A DNA stretch of 48,017 bases from Candidatus Eiseniibacteriota bacterium (GCA_029569475.1 JAKQSZ010000046.1:1-48017), one strand, 5' to 3'. Shown: positions 1 to 8,354, counted from the stretch's first letter. Numbers and translations: made by a program. The notes: a model not told the origin generated them from the sequence alone.

Positions 1-669
1 CACGACCAGCGCGCATCCCGGAAAGAACGCCACGGCAACGCCCGGCTCAATGACGAGCGTGTCCGGGCCGTCGACGGCCAGGTCGCCGGTGACCACGTAG
101 GGGCCGCCGGACTTCATCCAGCGGCCCGAGACACTGCCCGAGAGCCCTCCCAGGGCGGCGACATCGCGCACTTCCTCCTCGTTGCCGTAGTCGTTCGCGT
201 TGTCGCGGTAGAGGGCCGTGAGGATGTCCCCGGTTCGGGCCGCAAGGATGCCGTCTCCGGATCCGCCCGGTTCGGGGCGCAGCGGGATTCCGCCGTGAAA
301 GACCCCCACCTGGCCTGGGGCCGCGGGGAGCTCGATCTCCTCGCCGGCCGGCTCCGAGCCGCTGCACAACGTGACGCGCACGCCGTCCTCCCGATCCGGA
401 TCTTCGACGCGGACGTACAAGCTTTCCGCGTCCGGCGCCACGGCGTAGCCGATCGTGTCGGCGTTCGCGTTGGTGAAGTGGAGAAGGCCGGTGGTTGCGC
501 CCCGCGCCGGCCTGGCGGAGGCCGGCAGGAGCAAAAGGCACAGCAGCAGAGGCAGGACTCGGGGCAACACTCCGGGAAGGACTCGGGGCAGGAGCCGGGG
601 CAGCGGCCCCGGTCGAGTCAAGGACAGCCGCAGCCCCACAGACACGGTGTTCTGGACGAGAGGCAACAT
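1..669 (-). CDS. Secreted beta-helix-like protein, N-terminal part (truncated by window edge)
   Basis: The frame is open from an ATG at 669 to the left edge (223 codons, no stop), so only the N-terminus is present. GAGG lies just upstream of the ATG. The N-terminus is a long leucine-rich export signal (about residues 20-50) built of imperfect RVLP/GVLP repeats followed by CLLLLPASARPA, a likely signal-peptidase region. The mature part begins with TTGLLHFTNANADT. The last visible stretch (GPYVVTGDLAVDG, then TLVIEPGVAVAF) resembles the strands found in right-handed parallel beta-helix surface proteins. It is divergent from the chelatase gene. Export is well supported; the beta-helix call is moderate, because most of the protein is outside the window. 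Confidence 0.7.
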   Translation of the reverse strand, partial: MLPLVQNTVSVGLRLSLTRPGPLPRLLPRVLPGVLPRVLPLLLCLLLLPASARPARGATTGLLHFTNANADTIGYAVAPDAESLYVRVEDPDREDGVRVTLCSGSEPAGEEIELPAAPGQVGVFHGGIPLRPEPGGSGDGILAARTGDILTALYRDNANDYGNEEEVRDVAALGGLSGSVSGRWMKSGGPYVVTGDLAVDGPDTLVIEPGVAVAFFPGCALVV

Positions 670-1045
670 GGACACCTCGGGCTGATCGTGGAGACGCCTC
701 CGCGTGCGGTGCGGGCGCGTGGAGAGTTGTCGCCGGGGATACCCGCCGGCCAAAGCCAGACGATCGTAGCGGCCAGCGGGGCCATGGTCAACTTGCGCCG
801 GCGCCACCGCGCCGCCGGCCGCAGCGGGTCCGCAGACAGCAGAGGCCGGATTCCATCGCCGCGCCCTGGCTGGCGGTGACGCCTGTTGGCGGCCCACCTG
901 TGCCCCTGCCGCGCCAGGCCCGGTGTGCTGTAGTCTCACGTTGGTCTCACGGCTGGAAGCTCGGATGCCGGCCCCATCGCGTCCGCGTTGGAGCCGGCCT
1001 GTCCAGCGTGTTCTTCGCCTGAAGGGAGGCCAGGAGGACCGAGGC
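670..1045. other. Divergent intergenic region
   Basis: This gap lies between the leftward secreted protein and the rightward chelatase gene. It contains a direct repeat GTCTCACG-N3-GTCTCACG near 933-951. Conserved cobalamin-riboswitch elements (a B12 box such as GCCACTG) were looked for and not seen. No convincing -35/-10 pair was found. Confidence 0.4.
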
Positions 1046-2218
1046 ATGTCTGACACCATCGTTCGATTCCCCTTCTCCGCGATCGTGGGCCAGGAGCGGC
1101 TCAAGTGGGCCTATCTGGCAAATCTGGTGCGGCCCGGGATCGGCGGCCTTCTCATCAGCGGCCCGAAGGGCACGGGGAAGACCACCATCGTTTTTTCGGT
1201 GGCGGAGGCGCTTCCCGAGAACGACGTGGTGGAGGGATGCCTCGTTGGTTGCGATCCCGCCGAGCCTTCCGAGCATTGCCCGCACTGCCGGCAGCGCGCC
1301 AAGGACGCTGCTCTGCCGGTGGCGCGCCGGCCCATGCGGGTCATCAATCTGCCCCTGAGCTGCACCGAGGACCGGCTCATCGGAAGCATCGACGTGGAGA
1401 AGCTTCTGGGGCAGGGGACACGCGAGGTCGAACCGGGGCTGCTGGGAGAGGCGCACCGCAACATTCTCTATGTCGACGAGGTCAACTTGCTCCCCGATCA
1501 CCTGGTCGACGACATCCTCGACGTGGCCGCGCGGCACTGGAACACCATCGAGCGCGAGGGGGTGTCCTTCAGCCATCGGAGCGAGTTCGTGCTCATCGGC
1601 ACGATGAATCCCGAGGAAGGGGACCTGCGTCCCCAGATCCTTGACCGCTTTCCGCTCTGCGCCAGGGTCGAGACGGTGAGCGACCCGCGCCTGCGGGAGG
1701 AGATCGTGCGGCGGAATCTGTTGTTCGAGAAGGATCCCGGGGAGCTGGCGCGTCTCTTCGCCCCCGAACAGGCTCGCTTGCGGGAGACAATCGCGCGGGC
1801 CCGCGCCGAGGTTGGCAACATCGTCGCGCCGCCCGCGTTGCTTCGGGCCACCGCGACAGCCTGCTCGAGCCTGAAGGTCGACGGGCAGCGTCCGGACATC
1901 GTCATCATCAAGACCGCGGGGGCATTGGCCGCCCTCAACGGCGCCGCCGAGGTCGGCCCGGCTCACCTGCTGATGGCGGCCGAGCTGGCGTTGAATCACC
2001 GCACGCGAGATGGCGGTCTGCTCGACCCGCCTTCCCGCGAGGACATCCACGAGGCCTTCCGCAAGGGAATGGCGGCTGCCCCCGCGGATCTCGAACCGCA
2101 TCGCGCGGTCCGCAAGGAACTCGGCGCCCTGGGAGAGCTGGCGGAACCCGAGCCGGATCCGGTCCAGGCGAGCGGAAGCCGTGCTCGCGAAGGGGAGACC
2201 GCGCGAAAAAAAGCCTGA
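1046..2218 (+). CDS. chlD: Mg/Co-chelatase ChlI-like AAA+ subunit (zero-frame product of chlD)
   Basis: 390-residue AAA+ ATPase of the magnesium/cobalt chelatase small-subunit type. Walker A is GPKGTGKTT (39-47) and Walker B is NILYVDEV with D144-E145. A four-cysteine insert (C65, C69, C78, C81) resembles the GC…CD…CxxC segment common in this family. IGTMNPEEGDLRPQILDRF is the typical sensor-1/arginine-finger region. ATG 1046 follows GGAGG-rich sequence and is preferred to upstream in-frame starts, which would add a non-homologous leader. The family drives insertion of Mg2+ or Co2+ into tetrapyrroles, working with a VWA-bearing medium subunit and a large subunit (ChlH/CobN). Neither large subunit is in this window. 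The gene ends in a slippery A7 run just before its TGA, and the VWA part lies in the -1 frame immediately downstream. A cobalt/B12 role is more likely than chlorophyll, but this is inference. Confidence 0.85.
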   Translation: MSDTIVRFPFSAIVGQERLKWAYLANLVRPGIGGLLISGPKGTGKTTIVFSVAEALPENDVVEGCLVGCDPAEPSEHCPHCRQRAKDAALPVARRPMRVINLPLSCTEDRLIGSIDVEKLLGQGTREVEPGLLGEAHRNILYVDEVNLLPDHLVDDILDVAARHWNTIEREGVSFSHRSEFVLIGTMNPEEGDLRPQILDRFPLCARVETVSDPRLREEIVRRNLLFEKDPGELARLFAPEQARLRETIARARAEVGNIVAPPALLRATATACSSLKVDGQRPDIVIIKTAGALAALNGAAEVGPAHLLMAAELALNHRTRDGGLLDPPSREDIHEAFRKGMAAAPADLEPHRAVRKELGALGELAEPEPDPVQASGSRAREGETARKKA

Positions 2219-2249
2219 CCGGTCTTCCTGAAGCAGGGGGACCGGCCAG
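2191..2249 (+). promoter_or_regulatory. Candidate programmed -1 ribosomal frameshift signal in chlD
   Basis: Three elements line up. A Shine-Dalgarno-like AGGGGAG (2191-2197) sits 8 nt before a run of seven A (2206-2212), read in the zero frame as cgA AAA AAA, a valid slippery heptamer. The zero-frame TGA is at 2216-2218. A hairpin follows, with 2215-2230 pairing to 2234-2249 around an AAG loop; it has one A-C mismatch and two G-U pairs. If the lowest pairs are open, the stable stem begins at 2219, giving a 6-nt spacer. The layout matches the E. coli dnaX signal. A -1 slip enters a frame that stays open to 3498. Programmed frameshifting in chlD that yields both small and medium chelatase subunits has been reported in the literature, so the architecture fits a known phenomenon. 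Efficiency is not visible from sequence. Confidence 0.75.
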
Positions 2250-3498
2250 CCTGGCGCAGAAGCGCGCTGCTGTTGTCGCCGAAGGAGACAGAGGCAGCGG
2301 GAGCGGAGCCGCCGGAGAAGGAGCTGGCGCCGGGCGCTCGAGCGGCCGCCCGCTGGCTCTGGCATTGCCTCAGGCGCCGCGGCAAGCGCCGTCGAAGACC
2401 GGACCACTCGGCCTGATCCGCCGGTTCCTGCGCAGGCTCTTTCCTCCCCCCCTGAAGAAGGGGCCGCCGCTGGTCGCGCCCTCGGTCCCGGTCCCCGAGA
2501 GCGAAGGCGTGCCGGTCTTCGAGTCCCTGTCGGATATCTTCCACACGTCGCGGGCCGCATTCCTGAAGGTCTTGCGGCGCATCCGGCGCGGCCAGGAAGG
2601 CCGCGGGCGCGGCGGCGGCCGCCGCGTGTCGGTGCGCAGTTCACGCCTGGGGCGCAACACCCGGCCCGTCCCTTACCGCGTCGGGGAGAACACATTCGCC
2701 CCGCGCCTGACACTGCTCCGGTCGCTGCAGCGGCAGAGGTGGCGGCCGGGACCGCCGCGGCAGTACCTGCGCCGCTCCGACTTCATGGGCTGGACCAAGG
2801 CCGACCGGCAGAGCCTCACCCTGGTCCTGGTGGTCGACACCAGCCGCTCCATCCGGCTCTACGTCGAGGTCTTCCGCCAGATCCTCAAATCGATGACGGG
2901 CCATTTCAACCGCAAGCAGGACCGCATCAGCCTGATCGGGCTCCAGGGCGCGCAGGCAAGGATCCTCAACCACCCCACCCACAACCATCGCGTGGTCCTG
3001 AATCGTCTGGCCAAGCTGCAGATCCACGGGGAGTCCCCGCTGGCCGACGGGCTGCTCAAGGCGCTCGAGACGGTGAAGCTGGAGCGGTTCAAGAATCCGA
3101 GCAGCCGCAGCCTGGTGACGGTGCTCAGCGACTGCTATCCGGAACCTCTCACCGGAGACTTTCCGGATGTCTTTGATGAGCCGGCCTATCGGGAGGCGAT
3201 GCGGGTCGCCGGCCTCTACCGGCGGGCGCGCGTCAACCTCCTCGTCATCCACCCCCTCTGCGCCTCGCCCCGCCTGGTGGAAGCGGGGCGCGTCGGGCCC
3301 GGGGAGCGCCTGGCGGAGAAGATTGCCGCGCTCTCCGGCGGCCGGCTGGTGAAGATCGAGGAGCGGGACGGCAGAGAACGGATGAGTCGGCGGGAGATGG
3401 CGGGTATTCTCCAGGGCATGGAAGCCATGCTGCACGGGCAGGGAAAGGATCGTGCGGCCTCGCCCTTCTCCATCGGCAACGGTTCACCCGGAGCATGA
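2212..3498 (+). CDS. chlD: VWA-domain half of ChlD, in the -1 frame (no convincing start of its own)
   Basis: This frame encodes the C-terminal half of a chelatase medium subunit: a Pro/Gly/Ala- and Arg-rich linker, then a von Willebrand A domain with the MIDAS motif DTSRS (Asp at 2836-2838), the downstream ESPLADG threonine-region equivalent, and VTVLSDCYPE. No ATG or GTG with a ribosome site precedes it. The first candidate start is TTG 2365, which has no Shine-Dalgarno. Meanwhile the frame is open back through the A-run at 2206-2212. The simplest reading is that it is translated by -1 slippage from the AAA gene, giving a protein of about 817 residues arranged AAA-linker-VWA like ChlD/BchD. 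If frameshifting does not occur, the ORF would be 377 aa from TTG 2365. The stop overlaps the next ATG (ATGA). Confidence 0.8.
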   Translation, partial: SLTGLPEAGGPASLAQKRAAVVAEGDRGSGSGAAGEGAGAGRSSGRPLALALPQAPRQAPSKTGPLGLIRRFLRRLFPPPLKKGPPLVAPSVPVPESEGVPVFESLSDIFHTSRAAFLKVLRRIRRGQEGRGRGGGRRVSVRSSRLGRNTRPVPYRVGENTFAPRLTLLRSLQRQRWRPGPPRQYLRRSDFMGWTKADRQSLTLVLVVDTSRSIRLYVEVFRQILKSMTGHFNRKQDRISLIGLQGAQARILNHPTHNHRVVLNRLAKLQIHGESPLADGLLKALETVKLERFKNPSSRSLVTVLSDCYPEPLTGDFPDVFDEPAYREAMRVAGLYRRARVNLLVIHPLCASPRLVEAGRVGPGERLAEKIAALSGGRLVKIEERDGRERMSRREMAGILQGMEAMLHGQGKDRAASPFSIGNGSPGA

Positions 3499-5159
3499 CC
3501 TTGGACAAACCACGCACCATCTTCGGCGTCCAACCCATCAAGTTCGTCTTTGCGCTCGAGTATGTCCTGCAGGGGTTGGCCAATCCTTTCCAGGGCATCA
3601 CCTATCAACCGTTCTTCCGGCACTTCCGGATGGACTACGGGCTGAGCGAAGCCCAGACCCAGGGGCTCTTCGCGCGTTCCTACCTGGCCTGGAGCTTCAA
3701 GCCGGTGATCGGCTTTCTGATCGATGCCTACGGCAAGACGCGGACGCTCCTGCTGGTGCTTCTGGCGGCGGCCGCGCTGGGTTTCCTGGTCACGCCGGTG
3801 GTCGACCGGAGCGTGCTCATCTTCTTCTGGTTCATGTTCGGGCTGTCGGTGATCCTGGCCGCGACCGACGTGGCGGTCGACCGGGCCACGGTCATCGTGG
3901 GGGACGCGGAGGCGAAGGAGACCGGGCGCTCGCGCGCGGCCACCGTCGGACTGAACCAGGCGATCTGCTGGACCGCCATCTACGGGACGGGGATCCTCGC
4001 GGCGGCGCTCGGCGGATACGTGGCCGAGCACGTTCCGTTCGACGCGCTCATGGTGACCCTTGCCGCCATCCCTCTGGTCATCCTGCTGGTCGTCCTGCTC
4101 CTGCCGCGCGACCGCGCACCCTCGATCCCGCTGAAGAGCTCCATCGGGGCGTTCTGGGGCGGCCTCAACAGCGGGCCCATCCTGGGCGTGATGGTCTTCT
4201 ACTTCATCTTCCACTTCCAGCCCGCCCTGGGCCCGATCTTCAACAACTACCTCATCGAGTCGTTGCACTTCACCCAGACGGAAATCGGCGTGGCCGATGG
4301 CGCCGCCTACGGCGGGCTCTTCCTCGGCGTGCTCATCTTCGCCTGGCAGGGCATCCGGTGGCAGGGGCGGCTGGGCATGCGTCGGATCTTCCGGCTGTTC
4401 ATTGTGGCCAGCGTGCTGATCAACCTCACGCAGTACGCGATGGTGGACCCCTGGTTCACCCGTAACACCACGGCGCTGCGCGGGGTGCTCCCGTTCCTCG
4501 ACGAGCCGAGCTCGCGGGTGGTCTACTACTCGGCGTACAACGTCGCGTACGGGGCAGCCACCGGCATCGTGCGCATGAGCACGTTCAGTCTGGTGGGCGC
4601 GGTCATCCCGGTGGCCGCGGCCGGAAGCCTCTTCGCCGGGTTCATGTCGGTGAGCAACCTGGCCTACTCGTTCTGTTACTCGAGCGGCGCCTGGCTCTAC
4701 GACCATGGGATGTCGATCGGTCCCATTCGGGAGCTGCAGGCGTCGATCTTCGGCATTCCCGGCGGGCCCGGGGACAGTCTCTCGATCAGCATGCTGATCC
4801 TCTTCGGTTCGCTGGCCTATCTGCTGAGCTTCGCCGCCGCCCATCTCCTCCCCGATCGCCGGGAGACCCTGCGGGCCGAGGTGCCCGAGGAAGAGGGCCC
4901 GGCACGCTGGAACGCGCTCCCGCCACGATTCAAGAGGGGCGTCGACATCGGAGCCCTGGTGGGCGGCGCGGTCCTGCTGGCCGCGATGGCGCTGGCCTGG
5001 AAGACAGATGTCATCACCGGCGTCCTGGTGGCTTTTTTCGGGATGACGCTGCTGCGCAAGGCTATCCTGGACACTGCCCTGCGCCGGGTGCGCGGGGGCG
5101 CCTCGGGACGCGGCGGCGCACCGGGAAACGGCGGCGTTTCGGCAGGTGGCCGGCCGTAG
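3495..5159 (+). CDS. MFS transporter, BT1/folate-biopterin-transporter-like
   Basis: 554-residue polytopic membrane protein with about 12-14 hydrophobic segments. The N-terminal half has LAWSFKPVIGFLIDAYG, which resembles the KPxxGxxSD segment of the BT1 (folate/biopterin) branch of the major facilitator superfamily, followed by the usual charged cytoplasmic loop. The ATG at 3495 overlaps the chlD stop (ATGA), so translation is probably coupled. Tight linkage to a tetrapyrrole chelatase gene suggests a substrate related to tetrapyrrole or corrinoid metabolism, but the sequence does not establish the substrate. The C-terminus is a Gly-rich tail (GGASGRGGAPGNGG). Membrane transporter is near certain; the BT1 assignment is moderate. 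Confidence 0.75.
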   Translation: MTLDKPRTIFGVQPIKFVFALEYVLQGLANPFQGITYQPFFRHFRMDYGLSEAQTQGLFARSYLAWSFKPVIGFLIDAYGKTRTLLLVLLAAAALGFLVTPVVDRSVLIFFWFMFGLSVILAATDVAVDRATVIVGDAEAKETGRSRAATVGLNQAICWTAIYGTGILAAALGGYVAEHVPFDALMVTLAAIPLVILLVVLLLPRDRAPSIPLKSSIGAFWGGLNSGPILGVMVFYFIFHFQPALGPIFNNYLIESLHFTQTEIGVADGAAYGGLFLGVLIFAWQGIRWQGRLGMRRIFRLFIVASVLINLTQYAMVDPWFTRNTTALRGVLPFLDEPSSRVVYYSAYNVAYGAATGIVRMSTFSLVGAVIPVAAAGSLFAGFMSVSNLAYSFCYSSGAWLYDHGMSIGPIRELQASIFGIPGGPGDSLSISMLILFGSLAYLLSFAAAHLLPDRRETLRAEVPEEEGPARWNALPPRFKRGVDIGALVGGAVLLAAMALAWKTDVITGVLVAFFGMTLLRKAILDTALRRVRGGASGRGGAPGNGGVSAGGRP

Positions 5160-5173
5160 ACGGTTCTCTACCG

Positions 5174-5794
5174 ATGGAACAGCAAGGCGACGCCGGGGAA
5201 CGGCTGGATGCGACTTCCGACCTGCTAGCCAGGGTGCGGGCGGGAGATGATCGGGCCCGCGACGCGCTGTTTCTCCGCTTCCTGCCGATCCTCAGCCGGT
5301 GGGCCCGCGGCCGTCTTCCCCGATCCGCCCGAAGCCTCGCCGAGACGCAGGACCTTGTGCAGATTACGCTGCTTCGAGCGTTATCCCATCTGGAGGAGTT
5401 CCAGTCGCGCGGCGAGGGGGCGTTCCTGGCCTATCTCCGCCGCATCCTCCTCAACGCGGTGACGGATGAGATCCGTCGCGCGGGCAGACGGCCTGCCAGC
5501 GAGACATTGGACGATCAGTTGCCGGAGAGCTCGCGGGTCGCGGAAGCGGTTGGCGAGGGAACACTGGCGTCGTATGAGTCCGCGCTGGCGCAGCTTCCGG
5601 CGCAGCAACAGGAGGCGGTCATCCTGCGGATCGAGTTCGGATATACCTACGAGGCGATCGCCGAAGCGGTGGGAAGCCCTTCAGCCAACGCCGCTCGAAT
5701 GATGATCTCCCGGGCGCTGGTCCGTGTCGCCGAGACGATGCGGGAGGGCGACGCGGGCACGCCCCGGCCGCCGGAAGGGAATGACGCGCCTTGA
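5174..5794 (+). CDS. ECF-type RNA polymerase sigma factor
   Basis: 206 residues with the two conserved parts of group 4 sigma factors. Region 2 spans about residues 15-105, with DLVQITLLRAL as the -10-binding helix and FLAYLRRILLNAVTDEIRR following. Region 4 spans about 135-190, with LPAQQQEAVILRIEFGYTYEAIAEAVG as the helix-turn-helix. There is no anti-sigma gene; the stop overlaps the start of a Ser/Thr kinase (TTGA). Sigma factors paired with a kinase instead of an anti-sigma factor are a known ECF arrangement, and phosphorylation may set activity. It begins 14 nt after the MFS gene with no terminator between, so it may be co-transcribed with chlD. No strong ribosome site is seen before ATG 5174. 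Confidence 0.85.
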   Translation: MEQQGDAGERLDATSDLLARVRAGDDRARDALFLRFLPILSRWARGRLPRSARSLAETQDLVQITLLRALSHLEEFQSRGEGAFLAYLRRILLNAVTDEIRRAGRRPASETLDDQLPESSRVAEAVGEGTLASYESALAQLPAQQQEAVILRIEFGYTYEAIAEAVGSPSANAARMMISRALVRVAETMREGDAGTPRPPEGNDAP

Positions 5795-8004
5795 GCCGGG
5801 ATGTCCCAGACCCGCAGCGCCTGGCGGAATCCGTGGCCGATGCCGCGGTGGAGCAATCGTTCCAGGGTGAGGCCGATTCGGCCGCGCCGATGGTGGCGTT
5901 CCGCGAGGGAGAGCATGTCGGGGCGGTCGAGAGGCCTGCCGCGCCTTTGCCGGATCAGGATGATCCGGGGGAGTTGGCCAATCAGCTCCGCTCGATCGAG
6001 CGAATCGCCGCCGCCTTCCGGGACTCCCGGGAGGAAGGCGATCCGACGGCGGGCTGGCTCGCTGAGAGCACAGCGGACAGAGCGGCAACAGACCCTGCTC
6101 CGCTTGGCGCCGGGCCGGAGCCCCCGCGGGAGGTGCTGTTCCGCTGGGGAGATCTCGACGTGGTGGAGCTTCTCGGCACGGGCAGCTTCGGAGAGGTCTA
6201 CCGCGCCTTCGATCGCCGCCTGGCGCGTGAGGTGGCCTTGAAGCTTTGTCGCGCCGGGGTGGGCGACGGCGAGGTCTCCCGCAAGGTCGCGGCATTCACG
6301 CGCGAGGCCCGGCTGCTGGCGCGGCTCCGGCACCCCAACGTACTGGCTGTGCACGGTGTCGAGGAGCGCGAGGGGCGCGCCGGCATCTGGGCCGATCTGC
6401 ACCAGGGCCGGACGCTGGAAGAGATCATCAGCCGGGATGGGCCGATGAGCGCGCACGAGGCTTCCTGGATCTCCCGCGAGATCTGCCGCGCTCTCGCCGC
6501 GGTGCATGCGGCGGGTCTGGTCCACGGCGATGTGAAAGCGGCCAACGTGATGAAGACCGCGGCGGGCGGGATCGTGTTGATCGACTTCGGTTCGGGGCTG
6601 GACTTCGAGGCCGGCGACGTTCCGGGCCCCGGCGAGCGAGCTGGGTCGCCGGGGAGGGCGGGGTCCTCAGGCGCCATGGCGTCCGCGCGAGATCTGAGGT
6701 CCGTGGCAGACCTGAGGTCCGTGGCAGATCCGAGGTCCATGGCAGATCCGAGGTCCATGGGCGATACGGGTCCGCGGCGGCCGCGCTCCTCATTCGGAAC
6801 GCCGCTCGTCACCGCGCCGGAGGTGCTCGATGGCGCGCCTTCCACGCCCGCGGCGGATCTTTACAGCCTGGGGGTCCTGATCTTCCGGCTGGTCACGGGC
6901 GCCTATCCGGTGATGGCCGACACGTTCCACGAACTCGTGCAAAGGCACCGCCGCGGGGAGCGGACCCGCCTGGTGGACCTGCGCCCTGATCTTCCGCTGG
7001 GCTTCACGCAGGTAGTGGAGCGCGCCCTGCGGGCGAAGCCGCGCGAGCGTTTCGTCACCGCTGGAGAGATGGAAGGCGCGCTGGCGGAGTGGAGTCCCTG
7101 GCCCGATCCTGCGCGTCTCCGGACGCCGGCAGGGGCGTACACCGAGGGACAGTCTCACGGTGATCTCCACGAGGCTCGCGGGCGATCGGGGGTCAAGGCC
7201 CCGAGGCAGTCGTCGATCCCGGCCGCCGGGCGAGGGCTGAGCACTGGCGCCGGGCCATCGCCGATCCAGGCAGGCCGGCGATGGTCGATCACGGTTCTGG
7301 CCGGGCTCGCGGTGGTGGCGGGGGTGCTGGCCTTCTGGCAGCCTTGGCAGCGCGACGATGCTCGCCCCGTCGTTGCCGGCGAGCCCGTCGGGGCTTCGTC
7401 ACCGCCACCGCCTACGACCGTGGACCGAAGATCACCACCAGAGGTCGAGGCGCAGTTCTACCGGACCAGCGCCTACGGGACCGAGCCGCTGCGCAATGGG
7501 GATGCCGTGCAGCCGGGGGATCAACTCCATCTTCTGGTCGCCGCGCCCGAACCGTTCTATGCCTACGTGATCAATGAGGATGATGCCGGCGGGATGTTCG
7601 TGCTTTATCCAGTGCCGGGCCTGGAGCCCGCCAATCCTCTGCCGCCGTCCATCCGGCATCGCCTGCCCGGAAGCATCGCAGGGGAGTTCCAGGACTGGCA
7701 GGTCACCAGCGCCGGGGGGCGAGAGACGATCCTCCTGATCTGCGCAACCGCGCCTTTGGCCGATTTGGAGTCCTACCTGGCTTCCGTCCCGGAAGCGGCG
7801 GCTGATCGCCACGGACCCGACTATGCCGCACTCGACCCGGATCTCGTCAGTGGCCTGCGAGGCATCGGCGGGCTGGCTCCGGCCTCCGCAGGACCCGGCC
7901 CGGCCGGGCGCCGGCTGATCGAACTCGGGCAGAGCCTGGAATCGTCGGGCGGCGCAGTCTACGTCCGGTGGCTGGAGCTTCGCAACGATGGGGGCAAGCC
8001 ATAG
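5791..8004 (+). CDS. Membrane Ser/Thr protein kinase with DUF4384-like sensor domain
   Basis: 737 residues from a TTG that overlaps the sigma-factor stop. A weakly conserved N-terminus (1-125) leads into a Hanks-type kinase: glycine loop G129-TGSFG, catalytic K151, catalytic loop H245-G-D-V-K-A-A-N, DFG at D265 and APE at 342-344. HGD replaces HRD, so it is a non-RD kinase. The activation segment is about 80 residues instead of 20-30, because of an insert with four DLRSVA-type repeats (301-324). A Ser/Pro-rich linker is followed by one transmembrane helix (about 499-517), then an outward domain resembling DUF4384 (AQFYRTSAYG, GDQLHLLV, MFVLYP). It likely senses an envelope signal and controls the adjacent ECF factor. 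Alternative in-frame starts such as ATG 5890 exist. Confidence 0.85.
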   Translation: MSRDVPDPQRLAESVADAAVEQSFQGEADSAAPMVAFREGEHVGAVERPAAPLPDQDDPGELANQLRSIERIAAAFRDSREEGDPTAGWLAESTADRAATDPAPLGAGPEPPREVLFRWGDLDVVELLGTGSFGEVYRAFDRRLAREVALKLCRAGVGDGEVSRKVAAFTREARLLARLRHPNVLAVHGVEEREGRAGIWADLHQGRTLEEIISRDGPMSAHEASWISREICRALAAVHAAGLVHGDVKAANVMKTAAGGIVLIDFGSGLDFEAGDVPGPGERAGSPGRAGSSGAMASARDLRSVADLRSVADPRSMADPRSMGDTGPRRPRSSFGTPLVTAPEVLDGAPSTPAADLYSLGVLIFRLVTGAYPVMADTFHELVQRHRRGERTRLVDLRPDLPLGFTQVVERALRAKPRERFVTAGEMEGALAEWSPWPDPARLRTPAGAYTEGQSHGDLHEARGRSGVKAPRQSSIPAAGRGLSTGAGPSPIQAGRRWSITVLAGLAVVAGVLAFWQPWQRDDARPVVAGEPVGASSPPPPTTVDRRSPPEVEAQFYRTSAYGTEPLRNGDAVQPGDQLHLLVAAPEPFYAYVINEDDAGGMFVLYPVPGLEPANPLPPSIRHRLPGSIAGEFQDWQVTSAGGRETILLICATAPLADLESYLASVPEAAADRHGPDYAALDPDLVSGLRGIGGLAPASAGPGPAGRRLIELGQSLESSGGAVYVRWLELRNDGGKP
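6691..6762 (+). repeat. 18-nt in-frame tandem repeat x4 in kinase activation segment
   Basis: Units begin at 6691, 6709, 6727 and 6745, each of the form GAtCyGAGGTCCrTGGCA. They encode DLRSVA, DLRSVA, DPRSMA and DPRSMG. The length is a multiple of three, so copy-number change would preserve the frame. The serines lie between DFG and APE. Confidence 0.9.
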
Positions 8005-8024
8005 CCGCCGGCTCCGGCGGGAGC

Positions 8025-8056
8025 AGAAACGCCGGGCTGGAAGACCCGGCGTTTCT
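8025..8056 (+). terminator. Hairpin terminator after kinase
   Basis: A perfect 12-bp stem (8025-8036 with 8045-8056, AGAAACGCCGGG and its complement) surrounds an 8-nt loop, 20 nt after the kinase stop. No clear T-tract follows, so it may be Rho-assisted or simply 3'-end protective. Confidence 0.6.
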
Positions 8057-8354
8057 GGCGAGCTAACTTCCCCTGGTTGAGGGAGTCCGCGTTCCTGCTG
8101 CCATCTTCCTCAATCACCATGCCAAACCAAGCTCGCCGGGCGCTCGCTCGGGTGTCGCCGGCGGCGCGCCGCCTTCGTCCTTCAACTCATTGTTATTTAG
8201 AGGTTTGCGCGATCGGTCCATCCCGACACCCACGCTCTCGGCAGCGCCCTCCGTGCCATTCACCGCTCGTGGCTCCCGGTGGGACGGAAAACTGTCCGGA
8301 ACTGTCCCGTCCGCGACACGATTGTGACCGGTCGGTTCGGTCGGGCCTTCCGAC

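Noticed and set aside
47..541. 164-codon minus-strand ORF
   Set aside because: Arg/Gly-rich shadow of the true minus-strand frame starting at 669, which carries a signal peptide and beta-helix-like strands.
670..1045. Cobalamin riboswitch before the chelatase
   Set aside because: The conserved B12-box and core segments were looked for and not seen.
2215..2249. Hairpin after the ChlI-like stop read as an intrinsic terminator
   Set aside because: No T-tract follows, coding resumes at once in the -1 frame, and the position relative to the slippery A-run fits a frameshift stimulator better.
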